Shown here piece by piece: positions 1 through 6,772 of a DNA stretch of 9,415 nucleotides; position 1 is the first letter of the stretch; every line of letters starts with the position of its first letter. The notes under the pieces were generated by a model, which was not told the origin of the DNA, did no database searches, and saw nothing but the letters and a program-made list of their open reading frames with translations. The DNA is from Gallionellaceae bacterium UBA5126 (GTDB lineage Bacteria; Pseudomonadota; Gammaproteobacteria; Burkholderiales; Gallionellaceae). The DNA lies in the NCBI GenBank assembly GCA_002414205.1, contig DHYQ01000074.1:1-9415 (forward strand). Reading direction: 5' to 3'. Made by a program: the position numbers and the translations under genes.

Positions 1-2
1 TG

Positions 3-74
3 GCGTTGTACCTGCTGTTCCAGATTCTGGATCAGTTCGGCAACTACAGCCCTTTCCTGTACTTCCAGTTCTGA
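3..74 (+). CDS. C-terminal end of an MBOAT-type O-acyltransferase (partial)
   Basis: Only the last 23 codons and the TGA stop are in the window; the gene starts to the left. The tail is hydrophobic and ends in PFLYFQF, which closely resembles the C-terminus of AlgI-like membrane-bound O-acyltransferases (family knowledge, from memory). Those multi-pass inner-membrane proteins pass an acyl group, usually acetyl, across the membrane to a periplasmic partner that modifies a polysaccharide. The next gene begins one base after the stop and encodes an SGNH-like protein, the expected partner, which strengthens the call. With so few residues visible, no catalytic histidine can be checked, so another polytopic membrane protein remains possible. 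Confidence 0.55.
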   Translation, partial: ALYLLFQILDQFGNYSPFLYFQF

Positions 75-75
75 C

Positions 76-1074
76 ATGACACACGCCAAATTCTTTTCCC
101 TGTTGGTGGCGAGCTGTGTGCTGCTGTACGGTGCGGTGGCCAGCTATTTTCTGCCACTGGCCAGTTTTGAATCCGAATTGACCCGTATGGGCCAAGTACC
201 GGAGCGCGAATTCGGCTGGCGTGCGCCGCAACCGGCCTTGCAGGCCGAGTGGATGCGGCAGGCCAGTTGGCAGGAAGCCGATGTGCTGGTGATCGGCGAC
301 AGTTTTTCTGACAGCCGGGTGTGGCAAACCGTCCTGACGCGGCAGGGGCTGAAGGTGCACACCGAGCATTGGTCGGCCATCCGTGGGGTGTGCGAGGATT
401 TTCAGCCCTGGTTGCGGCGCATGGGGTTTCAGGGGCGGCATGTGGTGCTGGAAGTCGTCGAGCGCAATGTCGCCAGCGGTTTGCCCGCGCTGCTGCCCTG
501 TCAGAAAATGGATCCACATTTCAGCGTGTTGGCCAATCAGCCACGCCCGCTGCCGCCGGTAGAAATTGACCGCGAGGCACGCCACAGCGACGGGCGCTTG
601 TCGATTGGCCTGCAAGTGGCACGCAACCTGAAAAGCTATGTGCAACAAAGCAGCGCGCCGAATTTTGTGCGCATGGCGCTGGCCAATGGCGTGGAAGTGC
701 GGCGCATGTCGAATGGCTGCCGTTTGTTCAGCCATGCCCGTTGTCAGGACAGCCTGTTCCTGACCTACGATCCTGTGGCCGACATCGACGATGCCGCGCT
801 TGAGGCCGCCGTCAAATTGCAGCCGCGCCTGGCTGGCTTGCATGTGGTGTGGGCCTTCGTGCCAACCAAATCCACCGCCTACCTGCATCCCAACAAAACC
901 TTCTGGCAACGTGCCGCCGCCCGCCTCAACGCCCCCGATTTGCTGGGCATGACCCAAGTCGCGCTGGATGAGGAAGTGGTCGATCTTTACCCCGCCAATA
1001 ACACCCACTTCTCCACCACCGGCTATTTGCTGATGGGCGAAACAATCTGGCAAGCCATGCGGCGGGGGTTTTAA
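76..1074 (+). CDS. SGNH/AlgJ-like membrane-anchored acyltransferase or esterase
   Basis: This 332-residue protein has one N-terminal hydrophobic segment (about residues 5-27), consistent with a signal anchor and a periplasmic body. Block I of the SGNH hydrolase fold is seen as VLVIGDSFSDSR, with the presumed nucleophile Ser76. The C-terminal histidine block is NNTHFSTTGY, with His311. Where AlgJ/AlgX-type proteins normally carry an Asp before this His, the sequence has Asn308 and Asn309, so the triad acid is unclear. The upstream gene looks like an MBOAT acyltransferase and ends one base before this ATG. There is no obvious Shine-Dalgarno sequence, so coupled translation is likely. The inferred role is O-acetylation or similar acylation of a surface polysaccharide. 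An esterase role is the alternative. Confidence 0.7.
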   Translation: MTHAKFFSLLVASCVLLYGAVASYFLPLASFESELTRMGQVPEREFGWRAPQPALQAEWMRQASWQEADVLVIGDSFSDSRVWQTVLTRQGLKVHTEHWSAIRGVCEDFQPWLRRMGFQGRHVVLEVVERNVASGLPALLPCQKMDPHFSVLANQPRPLPPVEIDREARHSDGRLSIGLQVARNLKSYVQQSSAPNFVRMALANGVEVRRMSNGCRLFSHARCQDSLFLTYDPVADIDDAALEAAVKLQPRLAGLHVVWAFVPTKSTAYLHPNKTFWQRAAARLNAPDLLGMTQVALDEEVVDLYPANNTHFSTTGYLLMGETIWQAMRRGF

Positions 1075-1093
1075 AAGCGCTTGCGGCGTTGCG

Positions 1094-2005
1094 TCAGTTG
1101 CCCTGTTCCCACTGCCCGTTGCCGGGTTTGGGATCCCAGGCTTCGATGTCTTCCAGCGGGTAGTGGTAGCGCAGGGCGTAGCCGACGCGGCGCAGTTTGC
1201 CCAGCCAGGTGCCGCGCACGTTGGCGCTGGGGTTGTCGGGGGTGGTGGCCGTGCCATTCGCCAATGCGGGCAGGTAGCGGCGGTGGAATTCGATTTGGGT
1301 GATGCCCCATTTCATGACGAAAATCCGCCCGCCGAGGTTGTGCTTGATGCGTCCGGTGCTCTTGCAACCGAAGTGGTAGAAGCGGCTGGCCCCGACGATG
1401 CGGAAGGTGCGGCATCCGGCTACGCAAAATTTCATCAGCAAATCATCATCGCTGCTCATACCGGGCGAGAATTCCAAGCTGTAGCCGCCGACCATGTTCC
1501 ACCATTTTTTGTGCACCAGCGTGGGCTGCGAGCACGCGCCATTCTTATCACCACGCGGATCGGCGCGGAAGTGTTGCAGAAAGGCGGCTTCGTCAAAGGT
1601 GTCCGGGCTGCGGCCAAAATCCTGTTTGATGAGATTGGGATGACCGCCGGTTTCCGGTTGAATCAGCGTGCCGAAATACATCACCAATTCCGATGGCTGC
1701 GAGGCAATGGCTTCCAGCAGCGCGGTGTCCCAACCCGGTGCGGCCACCATGTCGTCGTTCATGTACAGCACCCAGTCGTGGCTGGCCTGCGCGAACAGGT
1801 GGTTGACGGCCAGACACACGCCGACGTTCTTGTCGCTGCGGGTGTATTTCAGCCCCTGACTTTTCACCCATTCCAATGAGCCGTCGGTGCCTTCGTTGAG
1901 GTGGACGATGATTTCGTGTGCTTGGCTAGAGTGGCGGCGCAGGCTTTCCACACACAGTTGCAGATAGGGCAGGTTGTTCCAACTGGGGATGACGATGCTA
2001 AACAT
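1094..2005 (-). CDS. Glycosyltransferase family 2 (GT-A fold), downstream paralogue
   Basis: This 303-residue protein opens with MFSIVIPSWNN, the nucleotide-binding start of GT2 enzymes. It carries a DXD-like metal/nucleotide-sugar motif NDDM at residues 83-86 and an acceptor-side acidic cluster SSDDD at 184-188, in the position of the family's ED-type catalytic base. No membrane segment is seen, so it probably acts at the cytoplasmic face, adding a sugar to a lipid-linked or LPS-core acceptor. Donor and acceptor cannot be read from sequence. The ATG overlaps the 3' end of the ligase-like gene by 8 bases and has a clear AAGGA ribosome site 5 bases upstream. It aligns without gaps over about 245 residues with the other glycosyltransferase two genes upstream; the C-terminal 58 residues differ. 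It is the last gene of the series and converges on the SGNH gene. Confidence 0.88.
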   Translation of the reverse strand: MFSIVIPSWNNLPYLQLCVESLRRHSSQAHEIIVHLNEGTDGSLEWVKSQGLKYTRSDKNVGVCLAVNHLFAQASHDWVLYMNDDMVAAPGWDTALLEAIASQPSELVMYFGTLIQPETGGHPNLIKQDFGRSPDTFDEAAFLQHFRADPRGDKNGACSQPTLVHKKWWNMVGGYSLEFSPGMSSDDDLLMKFCVAGCRTFRIVGASRFYHFGCKSTGRIKHNLGGRIFVMKWGITQIEFHRRYLPALANGTATTPDNPSANVRGTWLGKLRRVGYALRYHYPLEDIEAWDPKPGNGQWEQGN

Positions 2006-3248
2006 GGGAGTCCTTCGTGGGGTGATGCGGGTTGTAGCAGGCGGCCAACAGGATGGCGACGCCCAGACTGTAAAAGGCGGTGGCTAAGGTCAGGTTGAGA
2101 AATTCCACGCTCAGGCCGAATATCAGGCAGGCCAGCACAAAGACCTTGCCCAGCAGGGCGTAGTAGCGTTGTGCGGGTGACAAGCGGGCAGCGCGGCGGA
2201 ACAGGTGCAGTGGTACCAGATAGATCGCCAACATGGCGAGCAAGCCCGGCAGTCCCATGCCAGCGGCTTTGGACAGCAGGTCGTTGTGGATTTCACCCTG
2301 GCCGAGTTGCGCGGCGTAGGGGGTCAGTTGACCGGCTTGTTGCAGGCGCACCGTCTCGGCGGCAAAGCCGGTGGGGCCGACGCCCAGCAGCGGGTGTTGA
2401 GCCACGGTGCTGATGGCCGCCCGATAAAGTTGCAGGCGGGCACCGAGCGAGGTGTCGTGGTTGCCGACTTGCCAAGCCCGATAGTCGTCGCCCAAGCGGG
2501 TGACGCGTTGTTGGAATGCCGGGCTTGCGGCGAACAGTGCGCTGACCAGCAGGCACAAGGCCAGCAAAGTGGCGAGCAGCTTTTGCCAGCCCCAGCCGCG
2601 ATGGTGCAACACCAGCAGCAGTAGCACGGGCAGTGCCAGCCAGCCGCCGCGTGAGCCGGACAGCAGCGAGGCGGCGATGCCGGCCAGACCACCCAGCAAA
2701 TACAGGGCACGCAGTCCGGTGTGTGCCGGGCGCAGCAAGCCGCACAGCGCCAGCACGCCTAATAGCAGGGCGAGATCGCCGTAGTGAATCAAATCCAGTG
2801 CCGGGACGCCGAGGCGACCTTCGTCCAGTGGGCGGCTGAGTAGCCAACCGGCCAAGGTCGCCAGCGCGCAGCCGGGTAGCAGGCCGTCAAAAGCGCGCAG
2901 CGGCAGGCGTTGCAGCAGGAAAAAGACTGGCAGGGCCAGAAAATAGCGCGCCGGGGCGTCGTGGGCGTGGCCGCTGAAGGGTTGGTTCGCCAGTTGGCTC
3001 ACCAACGTCACCAGCGGCAAGGCCAGCATGGCGGCTAGATAGCCGCGCCAGGCCGGTTGTCCCCATTGCGAGGGCCGCAAATCCTTGGGCGAGGCGAAAC
3101 GTACCCACAGTGCCAGCAGCAACAGCAGCAACAGCACGGCGTTGGTGCCGCCCTTGACGCTGAGGGTCAGCACGGGATAGGCCAGCAGCAACGCCCCCAC
3201 CAGCGTGGTGAGTGTGGTCAGGGCGCGGCTGGGGGGTACGGCGTTCAT
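1998..3248 (-). CDS. O-antigen ligase/polymerase-like membrane protein (Wzy_C/WaaL superfamily)
   Basis: This 416-residue protein is very hydrophobic, with roughly ten or more predicted membrane segments. A large periplasmic loop lies at about residues 243-330. Family hallmarks are visible: SGSRGGW with Arg200 at the end of a membrane segment, then HPLLGVGPTGF (285-295), and EIHND with His321 before a final hydrophobic region. These match the conserved Arg and His of WaaL-type ligases (family knowledge). Members attach undecaprenyl-linked glycans to lipid A-core, polymerise O-units, or glycosylate proteins (PglL/PilO type); sequence alone does not decide. I chose the ATG at 3248 because it overlaps the preceding gene's stop as ATGA. 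An in-frame ATG 12 codons upstream lies inside that gene and lacks a ribosome site. It sits between two paralogous glycosyltransferases, supporting a glycan-assembly role. Confidence 0.82.
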   Translation of the reverse strand: MNAVPPSRALTTLTTLVGALLLAYPVLTLSVKGGTNAVLLLLLLLALWVRFASPKDLRPSQWGQPAWRGYLAAMLALPLVTLVSQLANQPFSGHAHDAPARYFLALPVFFLLQRLPLRAFDGLLPGCALATLAGWLLSRPLDEGRLGVPALDLIHYGDLALLLGVLALCGLLRPAHTGLRALYLLGGLAGIAASLLSGSRGGWLALPVLLLLVLHHRGWGWQKLLATLLALCLLVSALFAASPAFQQRVTRLGDDYRAWQVGNHDTSLGARLQLYRAAISTVAQHPLLGVGPTGFAAETVRLQQAGQLTPYAAQLGQGEIHNDLLSKAAGMGLPGLLAMLAIYLVPLHLFRRAARLSPAQRYYALLGKVFVLACLIFGLSVEFLNLTLATAFYSLGVAILLAACYNPHHPTKDSHV

Positions 3249-4102
3249 GGCGTCCCGACGAAGCGGCTGAGGCGGCGTTTCCATTCGCTGCGCAGTAATT
3301 CGCGGCGCAATGCGGCGCTATTTTCCGGCTCCGGCAGTTGCGGCGCGGCCAGTGGCTCGCCCCGGCGCAGGTAGTAGCGGTTGAACACCGATTGGCGCAT
3401 GCCCCACTTTTGCAGGAATTGTTGCGCGCCGTCGTTCTTTTTGACTTTGCCGGTGGATTTGGACTGGAAGTGATACACCAGCGAGCTGCCCACGCCGATA
3501 AAGGTGCGGCAACCGGCGTGCCACAGTTTCATGGCGAAGTCGTTGTCGCTGCTCATGCCGGGGGAGAATTCGCTGCTGTAGCCGCCGACTTTGCACCACC
3601 AGCGTTTGTGTACCAGCGTGGGCGGCCAAGTGGAACCGTACCAGTCGGCCTTGTGGAATTTGGGCAAATCCGCCAGCAGTTGTTGCTCGGCGAAGCGGTC
3701 GGTGTCGCGGCCATAGTCGCCGACCAGCACGCAGGGGTTGCCGCTTTCCACCGGCTCGATCATGGTGCCGGACAGCATGAATAAATCGCTGTCCAAGGTC
3801 TGCACACGCGCCAGCAAGGCGGTGTCCCAGCCGGGGCAGCAGTACATGTCGTCGTTGAGGTACAGGATGTAGTCGTGTTTGGCCAGCATGGCGGACTCGT
3901 TCACGGCAAAGCAAATGCCGATGTTGCCAGGCGAGGCGGTGTGGTCGTAGCCCTGGGCGCGCACCCAGTCCAGCGTGCCGTCGCTGCCGTCATTGACGTG
4001 GATGATGATCTGGTGGCGATGGGCGGAATTTTGCTCGATGCTGCGCACGCAAAGTTGCAGCAGGGCGAGGTTGTTCCAGGTGGGGAGCAGGATGGAAAAC
4101 AT
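3245..4102 (-). CDS. Glycosyltransferase family 2 (GT-A fold), upstream paralogue
   Basis: This 285-residue protein begins MFSILLPTWNN and has NDDM at residues 83-86 and SSDND at 184-188, the same layout as the glycosyltransferase encoded at 1094-2005. The frame stays open another 126 codons upstream, but that stretch lies across moeB in another frame. The GT2 fold starts at this ATG, which is 2 bases after the moeB stop. No good Shine-Dalgarno sequence is seen, so coupling to moeB translation is likely. The C-terminal 40 residues are basic (RRELLRSEWKRRLSRF), suggesting contact with the membrane surface. It is probably cytoplasmic and adds a sugar to a lipid-linked glycan or LPS core. Donor, acceptor and linkage are unknown. 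Its stop overlaps the start of the ligase-like gene by 4 bases. Confidence 0.88.
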   Translation of the reverse strand: MFSILLPTWNNLALLQLCVRSIEQNSAHRHQIIIHVNDGSDGTLDWVRAQGYDHTASPGNIGICFAVNESAMLAKHDYILYLNDDMYCCPGWDTALLARVQTLDSDLFMLSGTMIEPVESGNPCVLVGDYGRDTDRFAEQQLLADLPKFHKADWYGSTWPPTLVHKRWWCKVGGYSSEFSPGMSSDNDFAMKLWHAGCRTFIGVGSSLVYHFQSKSTGKVKKNDGAQQFLQKWGMRQSVFNRYYLRRGEPLAAPQLPEPENSAALRRELLRSEWKRRLSRFVGTP

Positions 4103-4104
4103 GG

Positions 4105-4851
4105 TCAGTGGGCGCAGACGGCACACGCGGGGTCGCGGTGCAGGTTCAGGGTTCGGGGTTGCATGGAGAGGGCGTTGACGGTGAGCAGTTTGCCGCGTAG
4201 GCCGTCGGGTAGGCCGATTAACAGCTTCAGGGTTTCGGCGGCCTGCACCGTGCCGATGATGCCAACCAGCGGGGCAAAGACGCCAGTGGTGGCGCAGCGC
4301 AGGGTTTCGGCTTCGCTGTCTTCCGGGTACAAACAGTTGTAGCATGGCGCGTCCGGCTGGCGGAAATCGAACACCGTCACTTGCCCGCTGAACTGAATTG
4401 CCGCACCCGACACCAGTGGTTTGCCCAGTTGGCGGCAGGCGCGGTTGATGGCGTAGCGGGCGGTGAAGTTGTCGCTGCAATCCAGTACCACGTCGGCTTG
4501 GGCAATCAACGCCTCCAGTCCGGCGATGTCAGCCCGTTCGGCAATCGTCACACATTCCACTTCCGGGTTGAGGGCGTGCAGGCTTTGCGCGGCGGAATGG
4601 ACTTTGTAATGGCCGATGCTGGCGGTGTGATGGGCGATTTGCCGTTGCAGATTGCTCAAATCCACGGTGTCGTGGTCGCACAAAATCAACTTGCCCACGC
4701 CGCTGGCGGCCAGATACAGCGCGGCGGGCGAACCCAGTCCGCCCAGGCCGATAATCAGCACCGTGCCCTCCAGCAGGCGCTGTTGGCCCTCGATACCGAT
4801 TTCATCGAGCAAAATGTGGCGACCGTAGCGCAGCAGTTGGGTGTCGTTCAT
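4105..4851 (-). CDS. moeB: MoeB/ThiF/HesA-family sulfur-carrier adenylyltransferase
   Basis: The protein (248 residues) belongs to the E1-like enzymes that adenylate the C-terminal Gly-Gly of sulfur-carrier proteins (MoaD, ThiS) using ATP. The start MNDTQLLRYGRHILLDEIG is nearly the MoeB signature, with Arg11. The nucleotide loop is GLGGLGSP (35-42), followed by CDHDTVDLSNLQRQ with Asp59, Asp61, Asn67 and Arg70, then Lys83 and DCSDN with Asp127. Two zinc CxxC pairs are present, Cys170/Cys173 and Cys243/Cys246. Cys186 sits in RCATTGVFAPLVG, the crossover-loop region. There is no C-terminal rhodanese domain, and length is normal. No MoaD, ThiS or molybdopterin synthase gene is in view, so MoeB versus ThiF is not settled. 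The start lies 5 bases after a terminator-like hairpin and has no Shine-Dalgarno sequence. Confidence 0.9.
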   Translation of the reverse strand: MNDTQLLRYGRHILLDEIGIEGQQRLLEGTVLIIGLGGLGSPAALYLAASGVGKLILCDHDTVDLSNLQRQIAHHTASIGHYKVHSAAQSLHALNPEVECVTIAERADIAGLEALIAQADVVLDCSDNFTARYAINRACRQLGKPLVSGAAIQFSGQVTVFDFRQPDAPCYNCLYPEDSEAETLRCATTGVFAPLVGIIGTVQAAETLKLLIGLPDGLRGKLLTVNALSMQPRTLNLHRDPACAVCAH

Positions 4852-4856
4852 GAGGG

Positions 4857-4882
4857 AAACAAAACGGGGCGTATGCCCCGTT
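4857..4882 (-). terminator. Intrinsic terminator-like hairpin between the 134-aa gene and moeB
   Basis: On the minus strand, an 8-bp perfect GC-rich stem (AACGGGGC / GCCCCGTT) with a 4-base loop begins 2 bases after the upstream stop codon. It is followed by a T-rich run, TTGTTT, which with the last stem bases reads TTTTGTTT. This is the form of a Rho-independent terminator. It occupies nearly all of the 33 bases between the two genes, leaving only 5 bases before the moeB start. Termination may therefore be partial, or the hairpin may serve as an mRNA processing or stabilising element. Confidence 0.65.
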
Positions 4883-4884
4883 GC

Positions 4885-5289
4885 TTATTTGTAGTGGCGT
4901 AATTCCGGCGGCGTGTCGTCACGGTCACCGTGCGGTTCATGGCTATATACCTCGGCAAACACCGCGCGGGCGACCTGCTTGGTGTTGTGTTCCGGGATGT
5001 CCATATTGTGACAACAGGTGTCTTCACAGTAGTAAATCACCTGCCGACACACTTCATGCAACAAGCTGTGATCCAGCTTGAAACCTTCTGCCATCAGGGC
5101 TTGCTCCAGACTTTCCAGCGTATGCTGATGCAGGTTATAGCTGACCCACAGGCTGTTGGGTTTGTTGCCACGCTCCACGGTGCAGTTGGGCAGGCTTTCC
5201 AGTAACAGGGTTGCCTGCATCACCTGATTTTCCGGCTCCTCGGCGAAGAGGATTTCGCGGCGTTTATCCAGATCGGGGGTGTTGGGCAT
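4885..5289 (-). CDS. Small Cys/His-rich protein of unknown function
   Basis: I do not recognise this 134-residue protein. It has no signal peptide or membrane segment, so it is probably cytoplasmic. Residues 24-75 read as alternating helices and strands, with a short strand SLWVSYNL and helix ESLEQALMAEGF reminiscent of small ferredoxin-like folds such as HMA domains; this is only a visual impression. The striking part is residues 74-94, which contain His74, His78, Cys81, Cys88, Cys92, Cys93 and His94, a plausible metal- or cluster-binding patch or redox site. The tail (116-134) is charged and probably disordered. The start has a strong AAGGAGG ribosome site 6 bases upstream. It follows ctpA by 21 bases and precedes moeB, so it is probably co-transcribed with ctpA. 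It is a real gene by ribosome site, spacing and coding character. Confidence 0.75.
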   Translation of the reverse strand: MPNTPDLDKRREILFAEEPENQVMQATLLLESLPNCTVERGNKPNSLWVSYNLHQHTLESLEQALMAEGFKLDHSLLHEVCRQVIYYCEDTCCHNMDIPEHNTKQVARAVFAEVYSHEPHGDRDDTPPELRHYK

Positions 5290-5310
5290 GGTACGCCTCC
5301 TTTTCTGTGG

Positions 5311-6696
5311 TTATTTGGCACGCAGAATCTGCATTCCCTTCAGCAGGTTGAGTGCCTGATTAAGTTGATAGTCACCCTTGGAGCCATACTCGGCCATGAC
5401 GGGTTTTTTGCCCGCATTATGATTTTCGCCAGCAGCGGGTTTCTTGCGCTCGGATTTTTCTTCGGGTTGTTTGTCGTTGCTGAGGTGATTGTCCAGATCC
5501 GCTTCGCGCAGGCGGAAGGCGTTTTCACCCTCTGCATTGGCCGGATCTTCCACCAAAATGTCCGGTACGATGCCCTTGGCCTGAATCGAACGTCCGCCGG
5601 GAGTGTAATAGCGGGCGGTGGTCAGCTTGACGGCGGTGTTGTTACCCAGTGGCAGAATGGTTTGTACCGAGCCTTTGCCGAAAGTCTGCGTCCCCAGAAT
5701 GACGGCGCGCTTGTGATCTTGCAAGGCCCCCGCGACGATTTCCGACGCCGAGGCGGAGCCGCCATTCACCAGCACGACCATGGGCACATTTTTCACGGCG
5801 GCGGGCAGGTTTTTCAGCGGATCATCGCTATTCTCGCCACGCAAATAGTCGTCGGGCACGGCGCTCAGACGCATCTTGGCATCCGCCGTGCGGCCTTCGG
5901 TGTACACCACCAAGGATTTTTTCGGCAGGAAAGCCGCCGATACGCCAACCGCACCCGTCAACAAACCACCCGGATCATTGCGCAAATCCAGCACCAGGCC
6001 CTTCAGATCGCCTTTGTTTTCTTTGTACAGCTTTTCCAGCGCGGCACCGAGGTTTTCCGTGGTGTGCTCCTGGAACTGGGTGATACGGATAAAGCCGTAG
6101 CCAGATTCCACCAGCTTGGGTTTCACGCTTTGCACCTTGATGACCGCACGCACCAGCGTGACCACGATGGGTTTGGGCGCATCCTTGCGAATGATGGTCA
6201 GCACGATTTTGCTGCCGGGTTTGCCGCGCATGCGTTTGACAGCCTCGTTCAGGGTCAGCCCCTTGACCATGGTGTCGTCCAGCTTGACGATCAGGTCGCC
6301 GCTCTTGACGCCTGCATGGAACGCCGGGGTGTCTTCGATGGGGGAAACCACCTTGACCAAGCCGTCTTCCATGCCGACTTCAATCCCTAAACCACCGAAT
6401 TCGCCCTGAGTGCCGACCTGCAATTCCTTGAAGGCATCGGCATCCAGATAAGAGGAATGTGGATCGAGCCCGCTGACCATGCCGTTGATGGCCTCGGTAA
6501 TCAGCTTCTTGTCGCTGACGGGCTCGACGTAGTCGCTCTTGATGCGACCAAATACATCGGCAAAGGCGCGTAACTCTTCCACTGGCAGCGGTGTGGCCAG
6601 GTTTTCCCGGTCGGCATGAGCGGCAAATTGCAGGGTCAGGGCGGCACCTGTAAACAACCCTAGACCAACCAAACCTATTTTTTCAAAACGCGGCAT
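5311..6696 (-). CDS. ctpA: Carboxyl-terminal processing protease, S41 family
   Basis: This is a 461-residue serine protease of the CtpA/Prc family, which cleaves periplasmic proteins near their C-termini and often controls peptidoglycan hydrolases. A hydrophobic signal or anchor segment at residues 7-26 ends in AAHA, consistent with export. A PDZ domain lies at about 95-185, including GGLGIEVG and HAGVKSGD. The catalytic core shows LVLDLRNDPGG (234-244), then NGGSASASE with Ser316 as the likely nucleophile and Lys341 in FGKGS. The Ser-Lys spacing of 25 matches family members such as Prc and CtpB. Residues about 405-440 form a Lys/Glu-rich linker before a short conserved-looking helical tail. 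The start is supported by GGAG 5 bases upstream. Gene order after phosphoglycerate mutase is common in proteobacteria, though an envC-like amidase activator often found between them is absent here. Confidence 0.95.
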   Translation of the reverse strand: MPRFEKIGLVGLGLFTGAALTLQFAAHADRENLATPLPVEELRAFADVFGRIKSDYVEPVSDKKLITEAINGMVSGLDPHSSYLDADAFKELQVGTQGEFGGLGIEVGMEDGLVKVVSPIEDTPAFHAGVKSGDLIVKLDDTMVKGLTLNEAVKRMRGKPGSKIVLTIIRKDAPKPIVVTLVRAVIKVQSVKPKLVESGYGFIRITQFQEHTTENLGAALEKLYKENKGDLKGLVLDLRNDPGGLLTGAVGVSAAFLPKKSLVVYTEGRTADAKMRLSAVPDDYLRGENSDDPLKNLPAAVKNVPMVVLVNGGSASASEIVAGALQDHKRAVILGTQTFGKGSVQTILPLGNNTAVKLTTARYYTPGGRSIQAKGIVPDILVEDPANAEGENAFRLREADLDNHLSNDKQPEEKSERKKPAAGENHNAGKKPVMAEYGSKGDYQLNQALNLLKGMQILRAK

Positions 6697-6721
6697 TTTC
6701 GCTCCAAACGCTAGTAGTTAA

Positions 6722-6739
6722 GGCAAGCGCATGCTTGCC
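6722..6739 (-). other. Short hairpin in the gpmI-ctpA gap
   Basis: A perfect 7-bp inverted repeat (GGCAAGC / GCTTGCC) with a 4-base loop lies between the gpmI stop and the ctpA start, about 25 bases before the ctpA ATG. On the minus strand it is followed by TTAACTACT rather than a T-tract, so it is a poor intrinsic terminator. It could be a weak terminator, a processing or stability element, or a 5'-UTR structure if ctpA has its own promoter. Confidence 0.4.
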
Positions 6740-6750
6740 ATGATGTGTCG

Positions 6751-6756
6751 AGTATA
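6751..6756 (-). promoter_or_regulatory. Possible -10 element for ctpA
   Basis: On the minus strand the gap contains TATACT, which differs from TATAAT at one base, 54 bases before the ctpA start. I find no convincing -35 at 16-18 bases, so this could be chance or a weak internal promoter. If used, the transcript leader would include the nearby hairpin. Confidence 0.2.
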
Positions 6757-6772
6757 AACCGGAATGGCGGTT

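Noticed and set aside
1075..1093. A bidirectional terminator between the converging SGNH and glycosyltransferase genes.
   Set aside because: The 19-base gap has only a short AAGCGCTT palindrome and no stem with a T-tract in either direction.
1163..1879. A 238-codon open frame on the + strand.
   Set aside because: It is antisense to the downstream glycosyltransferase, and a similar + frame (3338-3784) appears opposite the paralogue. This reflects the mirrored codon pattern, not a gene.
3114..3136. A repeated 9-base unit CAGCAGCAA, about 2.5 copies, considered as a phase-variation tract.
   Set aside because: The unit is a multiple of three and encodes a run of leucines in a membrane segment of the ligase-like protein, so copy changes would not shift the frame. 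It is explained by Leu codon use.
4103..4480. A 126-codon N-terminal extension of the upstream glycosyltransferase.
   Set aside because: It overlaps moeB in another frame, reads as an Arg/Pro-rich shadow, and the family's normal N-terminus starts exactly at the ATG at 4102.
5365..6390. A 341-codon open frame on the + strand.
   Set aside because: It lies wholly antisense to ctpA, whose catalytic residues, PDZ domain and ribosome site are clear. Its translation is a His/Gln-rich mirror without a recognisable domain, typical of an antisense frame in G+C-rich DNA.
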